Assembly (NCBI GenBank): GCA_021775525.1
Contig: JAJFHQ010000010.1
Coordinates: 24,194 to 88,193 of the forward strand
DNA length: 64,000 nucleotides
DNA from: Hyphomicrobiales bacterium
GTDB taxonomy: Bacteria > Pseudomonadota > Alphaproteobacteria > Rhizobiales > Methyloligellaceae
Reading direction: 5' to 3'
Shown: positions 1-8,200 of the stretch, in pieces
How the letters are laid out: every line of letters begins with the position of its first letter
How positions within the stretch are numbered: the first letter of the stretch is position 1
Translations under genes and position numbers: made by a program
The notes under the pieces: generated by a model
The model's input: the letters and a program-made list of their open reading frames with translations, nothing else
What the model was told of the DNA's origin: nothing
Database searches by the model: none

Positions 1-1835
1 TGTTGCGCACTCATATTCTTGATCTCGTGCGCTCCAGCGGGCTGGATGACGATTCCGGGATTTCAGAATCAGACAGCGACGACGCAGCCCTGCAAAAGCT
101 CGACACCTATATATGTGAACTGAAAGAAGCGCAGATCAGGGACGGGCTGCACATTCTCGGGCAAGCGCCGGAGGGGCGCCTCGAAACCGACCTGCTGGTG
201 GCGTTGACCCGCGTGCCGCGCGAACTGGCTCAAGGCGGCGATGCCTCACTCATCAGAGCACTCGGGTCTGACATGGGGTTTGAAGGTTTTGACCCTCTTG
301 ATTGCGAGATGGGCACGCCCTGGATTGGAGAAAAACCAGAACCTCTTGCCGGGCTGACAGACGATCCCTGGCGCACCAATGGCGACACTGTGGAGAGGCT
401 GGAATTGCTGGCAAGCAGCCTTGTATCGGGCGAGACAGATTGCGACTCCGAATGGTGCGCAACGAGACCGGTGCTGGAGGAAATATCCTCATCCATCCGC
501 CCCGACCTCCACCGGTCAGCAACCAATGAAATCTGTTCATGCCTGGCTGGCCTGTCAGGGCGTTTTGTTCCGCCCGGCCCTTCGGGTGCGCCGACGCGGG
601 GGCGTCTCGATGTCCTTCCCACGGGTCGCAATTTTTACTCCGTTGACAACCGGGCCATACCCACTCCTGCAGCGTGGGAGCTGGGCCGCAAATCCGCCGA
701 ACTTCTTGTCGAGCGCCATTTGCAGGACCATGGTTGCTGGCCAAAAACTCTCGGTCTCACGGCGTGGGGCACCTCCAACATGCGCACCGGCGGGGATGAT
801 ATTGCGCAAGCTCTTGCCCTCATCGGCGCAAAGCCCGTCTGGGATACGTCAAGCTGGCGGGTGACGGGCTATGAAATAATTCCACTCGCCAAGCTCGCCC
901 GCCCGCGCGTAGATGTGACCTTGCGGATTTCAGGCTTCTTCCGCGATGCCTTCCCTGCGCAGATCGAGCTGTTCGACAGCGCCATCCGCGCAGTTGGTGC
1001 ATGTGACGAGGAGGCTGACGACAATCCCATTTCCGCTCGCATGCGTGAGGATGCCGCGGAAGCCGTGTCACAAGGCATGAGCGAGTCTCAAGCCAGACAC
1101 ATTGCCGGGCTGCGTATCTTCGGCTCAAAACCCGGTGCCTATGGTGCGGGACTACAGGCGCTTATCGATGAGCAGCTTTGGGATAGCCCAAGCGATCTGG
1201 CCGAGAGCTATATCGGCTGGGGCGGCTATGCCTATGGCAAAGGCGTTGAGGGCGAGGAACACAAGGAGACCTTTACACTCCGTCTGAAACATATTGAAGC
1301 CGTGGTTCAGAACCAGGACAATCGCGAGCATGATCTTCTCGACTCGGATGACTATTACCAGTTCGAGGGGGGCATGACGGCAGCGGTAGAACATGTCTCG
1401 GGTGCACGCCCCACCGTCTATCACAATGACCATTCGCGCCCCGAACGCCCGGTCATTCGCACGCTTGAAGAAGAGATCGGCCGCGTCGTGCGCTCGCGCG
1501 TCGTAAACCCGAAATGGATCGCAGGCGTCATGCGACATGGTTACAAGGGGGCATTCGAAATTGCTGCCACGGTCGATTACATGTTCGCCTTCTCCGCCAC
1601 AACAGGCGCGGTACGCAACCATCATTTCCAGCTCGCCTACGATGCTTTTCTTGGAGATGAAGCGGTACGTGCATTTATCGCTGAAAACAACGAACCGGGA
1701 TTGCACGAGATGGCGGATAAGTTCATGGAGGCGCTGCAACGCGAATTATGGACGCCCCGTTCCAACTCCGTCTACCATGATTTGAAAGCCCTCACGGGCA
1801 AGCTGGAAACCGAAATCGCAGGGGCAGCGGAATGA
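1..1835 (+). CDS. cobN: Cobaltochelatase subunit CobN, C-terminal part
   Basis: CobN is the large subunit of the ATP-dependent CobNST chelatase, which inserts cobalt into hydrogenobyrinic acid a,c-diamide in the cytoplasm. The window opens inside the gene: about 610 residues are present, against roughly 1,250-1,300 for the family, so the N-terminal half lies upstream. Typical CobN stretches are visible: GRNFYSVDNRAIPTPAAW, then LTAWGTSNMRTGGDDIAQAL, then RISGFFRDAFPAQIELFD. The stop TGA overlaps the cobO start as ATGA, so the two are translationally coupled. The chelatase partners CobS and CobT (the AAA+ and VWA subunits) are not in the window; the genes called cobS and cobT further on are the unrelated cobalamin synthase and phosphoribosyltransferase. 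Confidence 0.95.
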   Translation, partial: LRTHILDLVRSSGLDDDSGISESDSDDAALQKLDTYICELKEAQIRDGLHILGQAPEGRLETDLLVALTRVPRELAQGGDASLIRALGSDMGFEGFDPLDCEMGTPWIGEKPEPLAGLTDDPWRTNGDTVERLELLASSLVSGETDCDSEWCATRPVLEEISSSIRPDLHRSATNEICSCLAGLSGRFVPPGPSGAPTRGRLDVLPTGRNFYSVDNRAIPTPAAWELGRKSAELLVERHLQDHGCWPKTLGLTAWGTSNMRTGGDDIAQALALIGAKPVWDTSSWRVTGYEIIPLAKLARPRVDVTLRISGFFRDAFPAQIELFDSAIRAVGACDEEADDNPISARMREDAAEAVSQGMSESQARHIAGLRIFGSKPGAYGAGLQALIDEQLWDSPSDLAESYIGWGGYAYGKGVEGEEHKETFTLRLKHIEAVVQNQDNREHDLLDSDDYYQFEGGMTAAVEHVSGARPTVYHNDHSRPERPVIRTLEEEIGRVVRSRVVNPKWIAGVMRHGYKGAFEIAATVDYMFAFSATTGAVRNHHFQLAYDAFLGDEAVRAFIAENNEPGLHEMADKFMEALQRELWTPRSNSVYHDLKALTGKLETEIAGAAE

Positions 1836-2470
1836 GCGACACACGCAAGAAAAAAGCGGATATGACCGAGGCTGAGCTCGATGCGCGCCATGCCGACAAG
1901 ATGCGCAAGAAGAAAGAAGCGCGCAAAAAAATCCTCGCCACCAAGACGCAGGAAAAAGGCCTCGTCATCGTCCATACCGGCAAGGGCAAGGGTAAGTCCA
2001 CGGCCGCGTTCGGCATCGTGTTCCGCTCACTGGGCCATGGCCACAAGGTCGGCGTTGTCCAGTTCGTGAAAGGCGCGTGGGAGACTGGCGAGCGCGATGT
2101 GCTGATGAAGTTTGAAGACCAGGTGACCTTCAAGACCATGGGCGAAGGCTTCACTTGGGAGACGCAGGACCGCCAGCGCGATATCACTGCCGCCAGGGCG
2201 GCATGGGAAGAGGCCAAAAAAATGATCGCCGACCCATCATATAACCTTATCCTGCTGGACGAATTGAACATTGTGCTGCGCTACGATTACCTGCCGCTTG
2301 AAGAGATCATCGAGGTTCTGAACAACAAGCCGGAGATGACCCATGTCATCATCACCGGGCGTAACGCCAAGGATGAACTGATCGAGATCGCCGACCTTGT
2401 GACGGAAATGACGCAAATCAAGCATCCCTTCCGCGATGGCGTAAAAGCACAGGTAGGAATCGAGTTTTAA
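1832..2470 (+). CDS. cobO: Cob(I)yrinic acid a,c-diamide adenosyltransferase
   Basis: This enzyme transfers the 5'-deoxyadenosyl group of ATP to the cobalt of cob(I)yrinic acid a,c-diamide, the step after cobalt insertion and reduction. The 212 residues match the CobO/CobA(Salmonella)/BtuR family in length. A basic N-terminal tail is followed by the P-loop variant HTGKGKGKSTAAFG and, downstream, VQFVKGAWETGE and LILLDELNIVLRYDYL, all characteristic. The start ATG at 1832 overlaps the cobN stop by 4 bp. It is the last gene before a roughly 190-bp gap holding a candidate B12 riboswitch, so it probably ends the cobN transcription unit. Confidence 0.95.
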   Translation: MSDTRKKKADMTEAELDARHADKMRKKKEARKKILATKTQEKGLVIVHTGKGKGKSTAAFGIVFRSLGHGHKVGVVQFVKGAWETGERDVLMKFEDQVTFKTMGEGFTWETQDRQRDITAARAAWEEAKKMIADPSYNLILLDELNIVLRYDYLPLEEIIEVLNNKPEMTHVIITGRNAKDELIEIADLVTEMTQIKHPFRDGVKAQVGIEF

Positions 2471-2499
2471 CTAGAGTAAAACTGAGCAAGACATAACGG

Positions 2500-2608
2500 T
2501 TAGCAGCGTTCCAGGTTAAGGAACTGAAAGCGAGTCCGGTGCGGTCGACCCAATTCGGGGGCCAACGCCGGAGCTGCATTTAGTTAGGCCAGCAATTCCC
2601 TGCTGTCC
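2500..2608 (+). promoter_or_regulatory. Candidate cobalamin (B12) riboswitch
   Basis: The gap between cobO and the next gene carries several features of the cobalamin aptamer. GTTCC at 2508-2512 can pair with GGAAC at 2519-2524 across a TTAA-containing loop. It is followed by AAGCGAGTCCGGTGCGGTC, which resembles the conserved GGTGCGAGTCC core. A hairpin CCC-AATTCG-GGG sits inside a CCGGTG/CGCCGG stem. At 2587-2608 GCCAGCAATTCCCTGC resembles the B12 box GCCAGGAGACCTGCC. The canonical CCCGCAACTGT element is not clear, so this would be a variant or degenerate copy. Its position, about 55 nt before the gene leading the cbiX operon, is what is expected for B12 feedback control. Confidence 0.45.
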
Positions 2609-2661
2609 ACCTCCTGACGTGGAACGTCTGCGCTTGAACAAAAACGCAACAGGAGGCACAG

Positions 2662-2850
2662 ATGAAATCTCTAATTCTCACCATATTGACAGCAGCAGCC
2701 ATGCCAGGAGCAGCCCTCGCTCATCCAGGTCATATCGCTGATACCGGCCAGGGCCATGCCCACTGGTCGCTGTATCTCCTGCTTGGGATCGCCCTTTTTA
2801 CCGGTGCGGCCTGTGCCTATAGCGTACTCACCCGGCGCACAGGATCATGA
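2662..2850 (+). CDS. Small His-containing membrane protein before cbiX
   Basis: A 62-residue protein begins at ATG 2662 behind the strong ribosome binding site ACAGGAGGC. It has a signal peptide ending near ALA (residue 20), then HPGHIADTGQGHAHW, then one hydrophobic segment (about 33-53) and a short basic tail. It resembles a small family (DUF6732-like) found beside cobalamin and cobalt genes in alphaproteobacteria; this comparison is from memory. Four histidines just outside the membrane suggest periplasmic metal contact, perhaps cobalt, but no function is proven. Its stop overlaps the cbiX start (ATGA), so the two are co-translated. Confidence 0.75.
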   Translation: MKSLILTILTAAAMPGAALAHPGHIADTGQGHAHWSLYLLLGIALFTGAACAYSVLTRRTGS

Positions 2851-3839
2851 GTGAAAAACTCGGCGTGATGGTTTGCGGCCACGGCAGCCGCGATGAAGGT
2901 GCCGTCACTCAGTTTGCCAGCGTGGCGAAAGGCCTGCGCAAGCTCATGCCCGAAACGCCGGTGGAATATGGCTACCTGGAATTCGCGACGCCCATCATCC
3001 GCGACGGCCTAGACAAACTGCGCGAGCAAGGCGTGACCCGCGTGCTCGCCGTGCCGGGAATGCTGTTCGCGGCCGGCCACGTGAAGAACGACATTCCGTC
3101 CGTACTGAACACTTACGCAGCGCAGAATGAAGGCATAACCATTGAGCTTGGCAAGGAGCTTGGCGTTGATCCGAAGATGACCCGCGCGGCTGGCGCACGC
3201 ATCCAGGAAGTGCTGGACACGGCAAGCGATGACATCTCCCTGCACGAAACCATACTGGTTGTTGTCGGGCGCGGCGCGTCGGACCCGGATGCCAACGGGA
3301 ATGTCGCGAAGGTCATGCGGCAGTTGTGGGAAGGGTTTGGATTTGGCTGGGGAGAGACAGTCTATTCCGGCGTTACTTTCCCGCTGGTGGAGCCAGGGCT
3401 GGAACATGCGACCAAGCTCGGTTTCAAACGCATCATCGTGTTCCCCTATTTCCTGTTCACCGGCATTCTTATTGACCGCATCTATGAGCACGCCGATCGG
3501 GTTGCGGCACGCCATCCCGAGATTGAATTCATCAAGGCGGGATATCTCAACGACCACCCGCAGGTGATCGAAACCTTCAAGGAGCGCGTTGAGCAAATCC
3601 TGACCGGCGACACGGCCATGAATTGCGGCGCTTGCAAATACCGTACGCAGGTATTGGGATTTGAAGACCAGGTGGGACTGGCCCAGGAGAGCCATCACCA
3701 TCACGTGGAAGGCATCGGCTCGGGGCATTCTCATAGCCACGACCATGACCACTCGCACGATCATAATCACGACCATGGTCATCACCACCACCCCTATCCT
3801 CATGCGGACCATCCGCTGGGGCCAAAGACGCTTAAATAG
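2847..3839 (+). CDS. cbiX: Sirohydrochlorin cobaltochelatase, long His-rich form
   Basis: CbiX inserts cobalt into sirohydrochlorin, the early-cobalt branch point of cobalamin synthesis. The 330 residues hold two chelatase half-domains: the N-terminal one starts MVCGHGSRDEGA with the active-site His, and the second contains ILVVVGRGASDPDANGN and IIVFPYFLFTGILIDRI. Near the C terminus is MNCGACKYR, the MxCxxC type motif that binds an iron-sulphur cluster in Bacillus megaterium CbiX. It is followed by a tail of about 50 residues dominated by histidine (HSHSHDHDHSHDHNHDHGHH), a likely metal store. It overlaps the upstream small gene by 4 bp. Having this enzyme next to a late-insertion CobN is unusual and is discussed under findings. 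Confidence 0.93.
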   Translation: MSEKLGVMVCGHGSRDEGAVTQFASVAKGLRKLMPETPVEYGYLEFATPIIRDGLDKLREQGVTRVLAVPGMLFAAGHVKNDIPSVLNTYAAQNEGITIELGKELGVDPKMTRAAGARIQEVLDTASDDISLHETILVVVGRGASDPDANGNVAKVMRQLWEGFGFGWGETVYSGVTFPLVEPGLEHATKLGFKRIIVFPYFLFTGILIDRIYEHADRVAARHPEIEFIKAGYLNDHPQVIETFKERVEQILTGDTAMNCGACKYRTQVLGFEDQVGLAQESHHHHVEGIGSGHSHSHDHDHSHDHNHDHGHHHHPYPHADHPLGPKTLK

Positions 3840-3856
3840 GGCGCGCTGGAGAGACC

Positions 3857-4480
3857 GTGTTGACCTATTTGAAAGACCCGCAAGCGATCTATGACGCGTC
3901 CTTTGCCACCGTGCGCGCGGAGTCTGATCTCGAAACACTTCCCGCTGCCCTCGAGAATGTTGCGGTACGAATGATCCACGCCTGTGGCATGACGGATATT
4001 GCAGGCGATCTGCGCTTTGATACAGAGATCACAGCGAAGGCGTCGGCGGCACTCAAATCCGGCGCGTCCATCATTGCCGACTGCGAGGCCGTGGCCGCAG
4101 CCATCACCCGTGACTTTCTGCCCGCGCATAACGAGATCATTTGTATGCTCAATGATGCCCGCACTCCTGGGCTTGCAAAAGAGCATGACACCACCCGCTC
4201 TGCGGCAGCCGTACGCCTGTGGGACACAGACGGGGCCATCATCATCATCGGCAACGCGCCGACAGCTTTGTTCGCCCTGCTCGATTTGCTCGACGAAGGC
4301 GCGGGCAAGCCTGCCGCCATCATTGCAACACCGGTCGGCTTTGTCGGCGCGGCAGAATCCAAGCAAGAGCTCACAAGCAACCCGAGAGGCGTGCCTTTCA
4401 TCACCCTGCTTGGGCGGCGCGGTGGTTCCGCCATGGCGGCTGCCGCCCTGAACGCGATCGCTCTGGGTGCGAAGTCATGA
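3857..4480 (+). CDS. cobH: Precorrin-8X methylmutase
   Basis: CobH (CbiC) moves a methyl group from C11 to C12 of precorrin-8X to give hydrogenobyrinate. The protein has 207 residues, normal for the family. The motif VRMIHACGM places the catalytic histidine at residue 41, matching His43 of the Pseudomonas denitrificans enzyme. GDLRFDTEIT and the C-terminal PVGFVGAAESKQ are also typical. The start is GTG 3857, preceded by GGAGAG; no ATG lies nearby. It starts 17 bp after cbiX and overlaps cobL by ATGA, inside the long co-directional operon. Confidence 0.95.
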   Translation: MLTYLKDPQAIYDASFATVRAESDLETLPAALENVAVRMIHACGMTDIAGDLRFDTEITAKASAALKSGASIIADCEAVAAAITRDFLPAHNEIICMLNDARTPGLAKEHDTTRSAAAVRLWDTDGAIIIIGNAPTALFALLDLLDEGAGKPAAIIATPVGFVGAAESKQELTSNPRGVPFITLLGRRGGSAMAAAALNAIALGAKS

Positions 4481-5682
4481 GTCCGTGGCTCACAATTGTC
4501 GGCGTTAATGATGATGGGCCGAATGGCCTGGCGCCCGGACCTCGCGCGGTGATCGAAGCGGCGGACATTGTCGTCGGGTCACAGCGCATACTCGACCGTG
4601 AAGACTTGGGCGACACCGAAACGCACAATTGGACCTCACCCTTTGAGGACATGGTGACTCAGATAGAAAGCTGGCGAGGCAAGAATGTCGTTGTTCTCGC
4701 AACCGGCAACCCAATGCATTACGGCGTCGGTGCAACGCTGATCCGCCATATTCCTGCTGAAGAGATGACAGTCATCCCGGCCCCCTCGGCCTTTTCGCTT
4801 GCTGCGGCAAGACTGGGATGGCCGGTGCAAAGTCTGGAAATGATTTCACTCCATGGCCGGCCCGTCTCCCTGCTGCATCCATTTGTGCAACCAGGCGCCA
4901 AACTGCTCGTGCTGATGGGAGACGGCCAGACCGTGCACAAAGCCGCATCGCTGCTCTGTGAGCGTGGATACGATGAAAGCAAGCTCACAGTTCTGGAACA
5001 TATGGACGGGCCCTATGAACGGATCGTCCGGTTGACCGCTCAGGAATGCCGCTCGCAGGATTTCGCGGACTTCAACACGCTTGGCATTGAGTGCGTGGCG
5101 GGCGTGGATTCAAAACTGCTGCCTAGCACCCCCGGACTGCCTGACGACGCCTTTACCCATGACGGGCAACTCACAAAACGCGAGGTGCGCGCGGTCACGC
5201 TGGCGGCCCTTGGCCCCACACCAGGAGCGATGCTGTGGGATGTGGGTGCGGGCTGTGGCTCCGTCGCCATCGAGTGGATGCGGGCCGCACGCAATGCGCG
5301 GGCCATTGCCTTTGAGAAAAACAAACCCCGCATCAAGATGATCGCTGAAAACGCGGTAGCGCTCGGTGCGCCCGGACTGGAAGTGGTCGAGGGCGACGCG
5401 GGCAAGACACTCAAAGACCATACTGTCCCCGATGCGGTATTCCTCGGTGGTGCTGTGACCAGCGAGGATGTGTTCAAAATCAGCTGGAGCGCGCTCAAAC
5501 CGGGAGCGCGACTTGTCGCCAACGCGGTGACGCTGGAAGGGGAAGCCGCGCTCATTAAACGACACGAGGCGTATGGTGGTGAGCTTGTACGCATCGATAT
5601 TTCGCATGTGACGTCGATCGGTTCGCGCCGTGCACTCCGGCCGCGCATGGCCGTCATGCAATGGCGCGTGGTGAAGGAATAA
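4477..5682 (+). CDS. cobL: Precorrin-6Y C5,15-methyltransferase (decarboxylating)
   Basis: CobL methylates precorrin-6Y at C5 and C15 and decarboxylates the C12 acetate, giving precorrin-8X. It is the fused CbiE-CbiT form of 401 residues. Residues 1 to about 200 are a tetrapyrrole methylase domain (start MSPWLTIVGVNDDG, later VVLATGNPMHYGVG). From about residue 230 comes a Rossmann methyltransferase (THDGQLTKREVRAVTLAAL, then LWDVGAGCGSVAIEWMR as the SAM site). The ATG at 4477 was chosen because it overlaps the cobH stop and begins the domain exactly; the frame stays open further upstream inside cobH. Confidence 0.95.
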   Translation: MSPWLTIVGVNDDGPNGLAPGPRAVIEAADIVVGSQRILDREDLGDTETHNWTSPFEDMVTQIESWRGKNVVVLATGNPMHYGVGATLIRHIPAEEMTVIPAPSAFSLAAARLGWPVQSLEMISLHGRPVSLLHPFVQPGAKLLVLMGDGQTVHKAASLLCERGYDESKLTVLEHMDGPYERIVRLTAQECRSQDFADFNTLGIECVAGVDSKLLPSTPGLPDDAFTHDGQLTKREVRAVTLAALGPTPGAMLWDVGAGCGSVAIEWMRAARNARAIAFEKNKPRIKMIAENAVALGAPGLEVVEGDAGKTLKDHTVPDAVFLGGAVTSEDVFKISWSALKPGARLVANAVTLEGEAALIKRHEAYGGELVRIDISHVTSIGSRRALRPRMAVMQWRVVKE

Positions 5683-5687
5683 CCAGC

Positions 5688-6389
5688 ATGGAGCGACGCA
5701 CACTATATGGCGTCGGTGTCGGCCCGGGCGACCCAAGGCTCATGACCATTCGAGCAGGAGAAGTCATTCGTGCAGCGGACGTTCTCGCCTATCCGGTTAA
5801 CCGGTCGGGTGAAAGCCGGTCGCGATCGATCGCATCCCCTATTATCGACGGCCACGCAATCGAGCTGCCCATCCACATCCCCATGACCGTCGAACGCGAG
5901 CCGGCCCGCGCCACCTATGATGCCGCAGCGCTTGATATCGACGATCACCTCAGGGCCGGCAGCAGCGTCGCATATCTGTGCGTCGGTGATCCGCTGTTCT
6001 ATGGCAGCTTTATGTATTTCGTCGCGCGGCTGGGAGAATCGCATGAAATCGAAATCATCCCCGGCGTCATCTCACTGTCAGCCTGTGCGGCACGCATGCA
6101 TATGCCGCTCGGCGGCCGCAACGATGTGCTTTCGGTTGTTCCGGCGACCCTGGACGAGGACGCCCTGAGGCAAGCACTGGAGCAGGCTGACACCGCAGCC
6201 ATCATCAAGGTCGGGCGACATTTTAAAAAAGTACGCGATGTGCTGCGCGCGGCTGGCCTGGCAGACCGCGCCACCATCCTTGAGAGCGCCACCGGCGAGG
6301 AGGAACGCGTCACCGCCCTGGAAGATGTGACACAAGACGATGCGCCCTATTTCTCCACCATCCTCGTGCGCCAGGGGGAATTGTCATGA
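5688..6389 (+). CDS. cobI: Precorrin-2 C20-methyltransferase
   Basis: CobI (CbiL) adds a methyl group from SAM to C20 of precorrin-2 to form precorrin-3A. The 233-residue tetrapyrrole methylase has the family start LYGVGVGPGDPRLMTIRA, then VAYLCVGDPLFYGSFMYF and IEIIPGVISLSACAARM. ATG 5688 was chosen: AAGGA lies about 10 nt upstream and the start falls 5 bp after the cobL stop, whereas the alternative ATG at 5661 would overlap cobL by 22 bp and add residues foreign to the family. The stop overlaps the next gene by ATGA. Confidence 0.94.
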   Translation: MERRTLYGVGVGPGDPRLMTIRAGEVIRAADVLAYPVNRSGESRSRSIASPIIDGHAIELPIHIPMTVEREPARATYDAAALDIDDHLRAGSSVAYLCVGDPLFYGSFMYFVARLGESHEIEIIPGVISLSACAARMHMPLGGRNDVLSVVPATLDEDALRQALEQADTAAIIKVGRHFKKVRDVLRAAGLADRATILESATGEEERVTALEDVTQDDAPYFSTILVRQGELS

Positions 6390-8200
6390 GTGCTCCTGCA
6401 GCAATCGTCGTACTGGGGTCGTCAGGTCTTGAAACGGCGAAAGCCATCAAGGCGAAACTGGCTGGCGCGGAAATTCACGGGCTGGAGAACCGCGCAAACG
6501 ATACCGATGTCATTTTCGACAAGGCCACCGACCATATGGCTAACCTGTTCAACAAAGGGCGCCCCGTCATCGGCATCTGCGCATCCGGCATCCTGATCCG
6601 AGCGCTTGGGCCGTATCTCGCCAACAAGCAGGAGGAGCCCCCCGTCATCGCCGTGGCCGAAGACGGTTCCGCCGTCGTACCGCTGCTCGGCGGCCATCAC
6701 GGCGCGAATGACATGGCACGCGAAATTGCCGATACATTAGCCGTCACGCCAGCCATCACCACGGCTGGAGACATTCGCTTTGGCGTGGCGCTCGATGCGC
6801 CGCCCCCTGGCTGGTCACTCTCCAACCTGGAGCACGCCAAGGACGTCATGGCCGCGCTCCTTTCAGGAGCCAAGGCCCACATTTGCGGCAATGCCCCCTG
6901 GCTGGAACACGCTGGTCTTCCCCTCACTGAAAAAGGCGAGGTAGAGCTGGTCGCGACCCACATGGCTGAACAGGGCTCGCCGTTGAGGCTTGTTTACCAC
7001 CCACATTGCCTTGCGCTCGGCGTGGGGTGCGAACGCGACTGCGAGGCTGACGAACTTATCGAGCTGGTTCAGAACACCCTCGAAGCCAACAACCTTGCAC
7101 CAGAAGCAATCGCCATTGTCGCTTCGCTGGACCTCAAGGCCGATGAAACGGCGGTTCATACACTAGCCAAACATATCGGCGTGCCTGCCCGCTTTTTTAC
7201 TGCCGATGCGTTGAACGAGCAGGCACCGCGACTCAAGAACCCGTCCGACGTGGTTTTACGGGAAGTGGGTTGCCCCGGCGTATCCGAGGGTGCGGCCCTT
7301 GCCTGTGTGGGCAAGGATGGCGCCCTCATTGTTGAGAAGTCCAAATCGACGCGCGCCACATGCGCTCTTGCACTCGCACCGGTTCCAATTGACGCCTCAA
7401 CTGTTGGCCGCGCTCGCGGACATCTGTCCGTCGTGGGTGTTGGCCCTGGCGGCGAGGCATGGCGCAGTGCCGAAGCGGTTTCACTTCTGCGGCAAGCGAC
7501 TGACTGGGTGGGCTACGGTCTTTATCTCGACCTTGTTTCAGATTTGGCGGGAGCGACCCGCGAGCATCGATTTGGTCTTGGCGAAGAAGAAGTCCGCGCA
7601 CGCCACGCGATGGAGTTGGCCGGGGAAGGCCGCAACGTGGCACTCATCTGTTCAGGCGATGCAGGCATTTACGCCATGGCGAGCCTCGTTTTCGAGTTGC
7701 TGGATACCGGCAGCAGCGGCGCGGCTCTCTCCGATGCCGCAAGCCGCGTTGACATCACCGTCGCGCCGGGCATCTCGGCACTTCAGGGGGCAGCCGCAAA
7801 AGCAGGTGCGCCACTGGGGCATGACTTCTGCGCCATTTCGCTGTCGGACCTTCTCACGCCGTGGGAGGCTATCGAGAAGCGTATTCATGCCGCTGCGGAC
7901 GGTGATTTTGTTGTCGCCTTCTACAACCCGAAATCACGCCGCCGCACGGACCAGCTTGGACGCGCCATTTCTATTCTGGGCGCACATCGCCCCGGCGACA
8001 CGCCGGTCATCATTGCCGCCAGCCTCGGCCGACCGGACGAACGCATCACCACAACAAGGCTTGTCGCGTTCGACCCGGAACTGGTGGACATGCTGAGCAT
8101 TGTCATCGTGGGGTCCAGCACCACCCGGCGCATTGCCAAATCACGGCCGGAACGCATCTACACACCGCGCGGTTACGAGACCAAGGAGCACTCGTCATGA
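6386..8200 (+). CDS. cbiG-cobJ: CbiG-CobJ fusion (precorrin-5A hydrolase / C17-methyltransferase)
   Basis: One 604-residue frame joins two enzymes. Residues 1 to about 335 are CbiG, which opens the lactone and removes acetaldehyde in the early-cobalt route. Its N-terminal and core domains show GICASGILIRALGPYL and VVPLLGGHHGANDMA, and its C-terminal domain shows VASLDLKADETAVHTLA. From about residue 348 to the end is CobJ/CbiH, the ring-contracting C17-methyltransferase (LSVVGVGPGGEAWRSAEAV, then CSGDAGIYAMASLVFEL, then VVAFYNPKSRRR). No CobG monooxygenase is present in the window, so CbiG presumably supplies the ring-contraction partner. It overlaps both neighbours by 4 bp. Confidence 0.93.
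   Translation: MSAPAAIVVLGSSGLETAKAIKAKLAGAEIHGLENRANDTDVIFDKATDHMANLFNKGRPVIGICASGILIRALGPYLANKQEEPPVIAVAEDGSAVVPLLGGHHGANDMAREIADTLAVTPAITTAGDIRFGVALDAPPPGWSLSNLEHAKDVMAALLSGAKAHICGNAPWLEHAGLPLTEKGEVELVATHMAEQGSPLRLVYHPHCLALGVGCERDCEADELIELVQNTLEANNLAPEAIAIVASLDLKADETAVHTLAKHIGVPARFFTADALNEQAPRLKNPSDVVLREVGCPGVSEGAALACVGKDGALIVEKSKSTRATCALALAPVPIDASTVGRARGHLSVVGVGPGGEAWRSAEAVSLLRQATDWVGYGLYLDLVSDLAGATREHRFGLGEEEVRARHAMELAGEGRNVALICSGDAGIYAMASLVFELLDTGSSGAALSDAASRVDITVAPGISALQGAAAKAGAPLGHDFCAISLSDLLTPWEAIEKRIHAAADGDFVVAFYNPKSRRRTDQLGRAISILGAHRPGDTPVIIAASLGRPDERITTTRLVAFDPELVDMLSIVIVGSSTTRRIAKSRPERIYTPRGYETKEHSS

Noticed and set aside
3009..3938. 309-codon reverse open frame
   Set aside because: It lies fully opposite cbiX, with composition dictated by the His-rich tail and no family resemblance.
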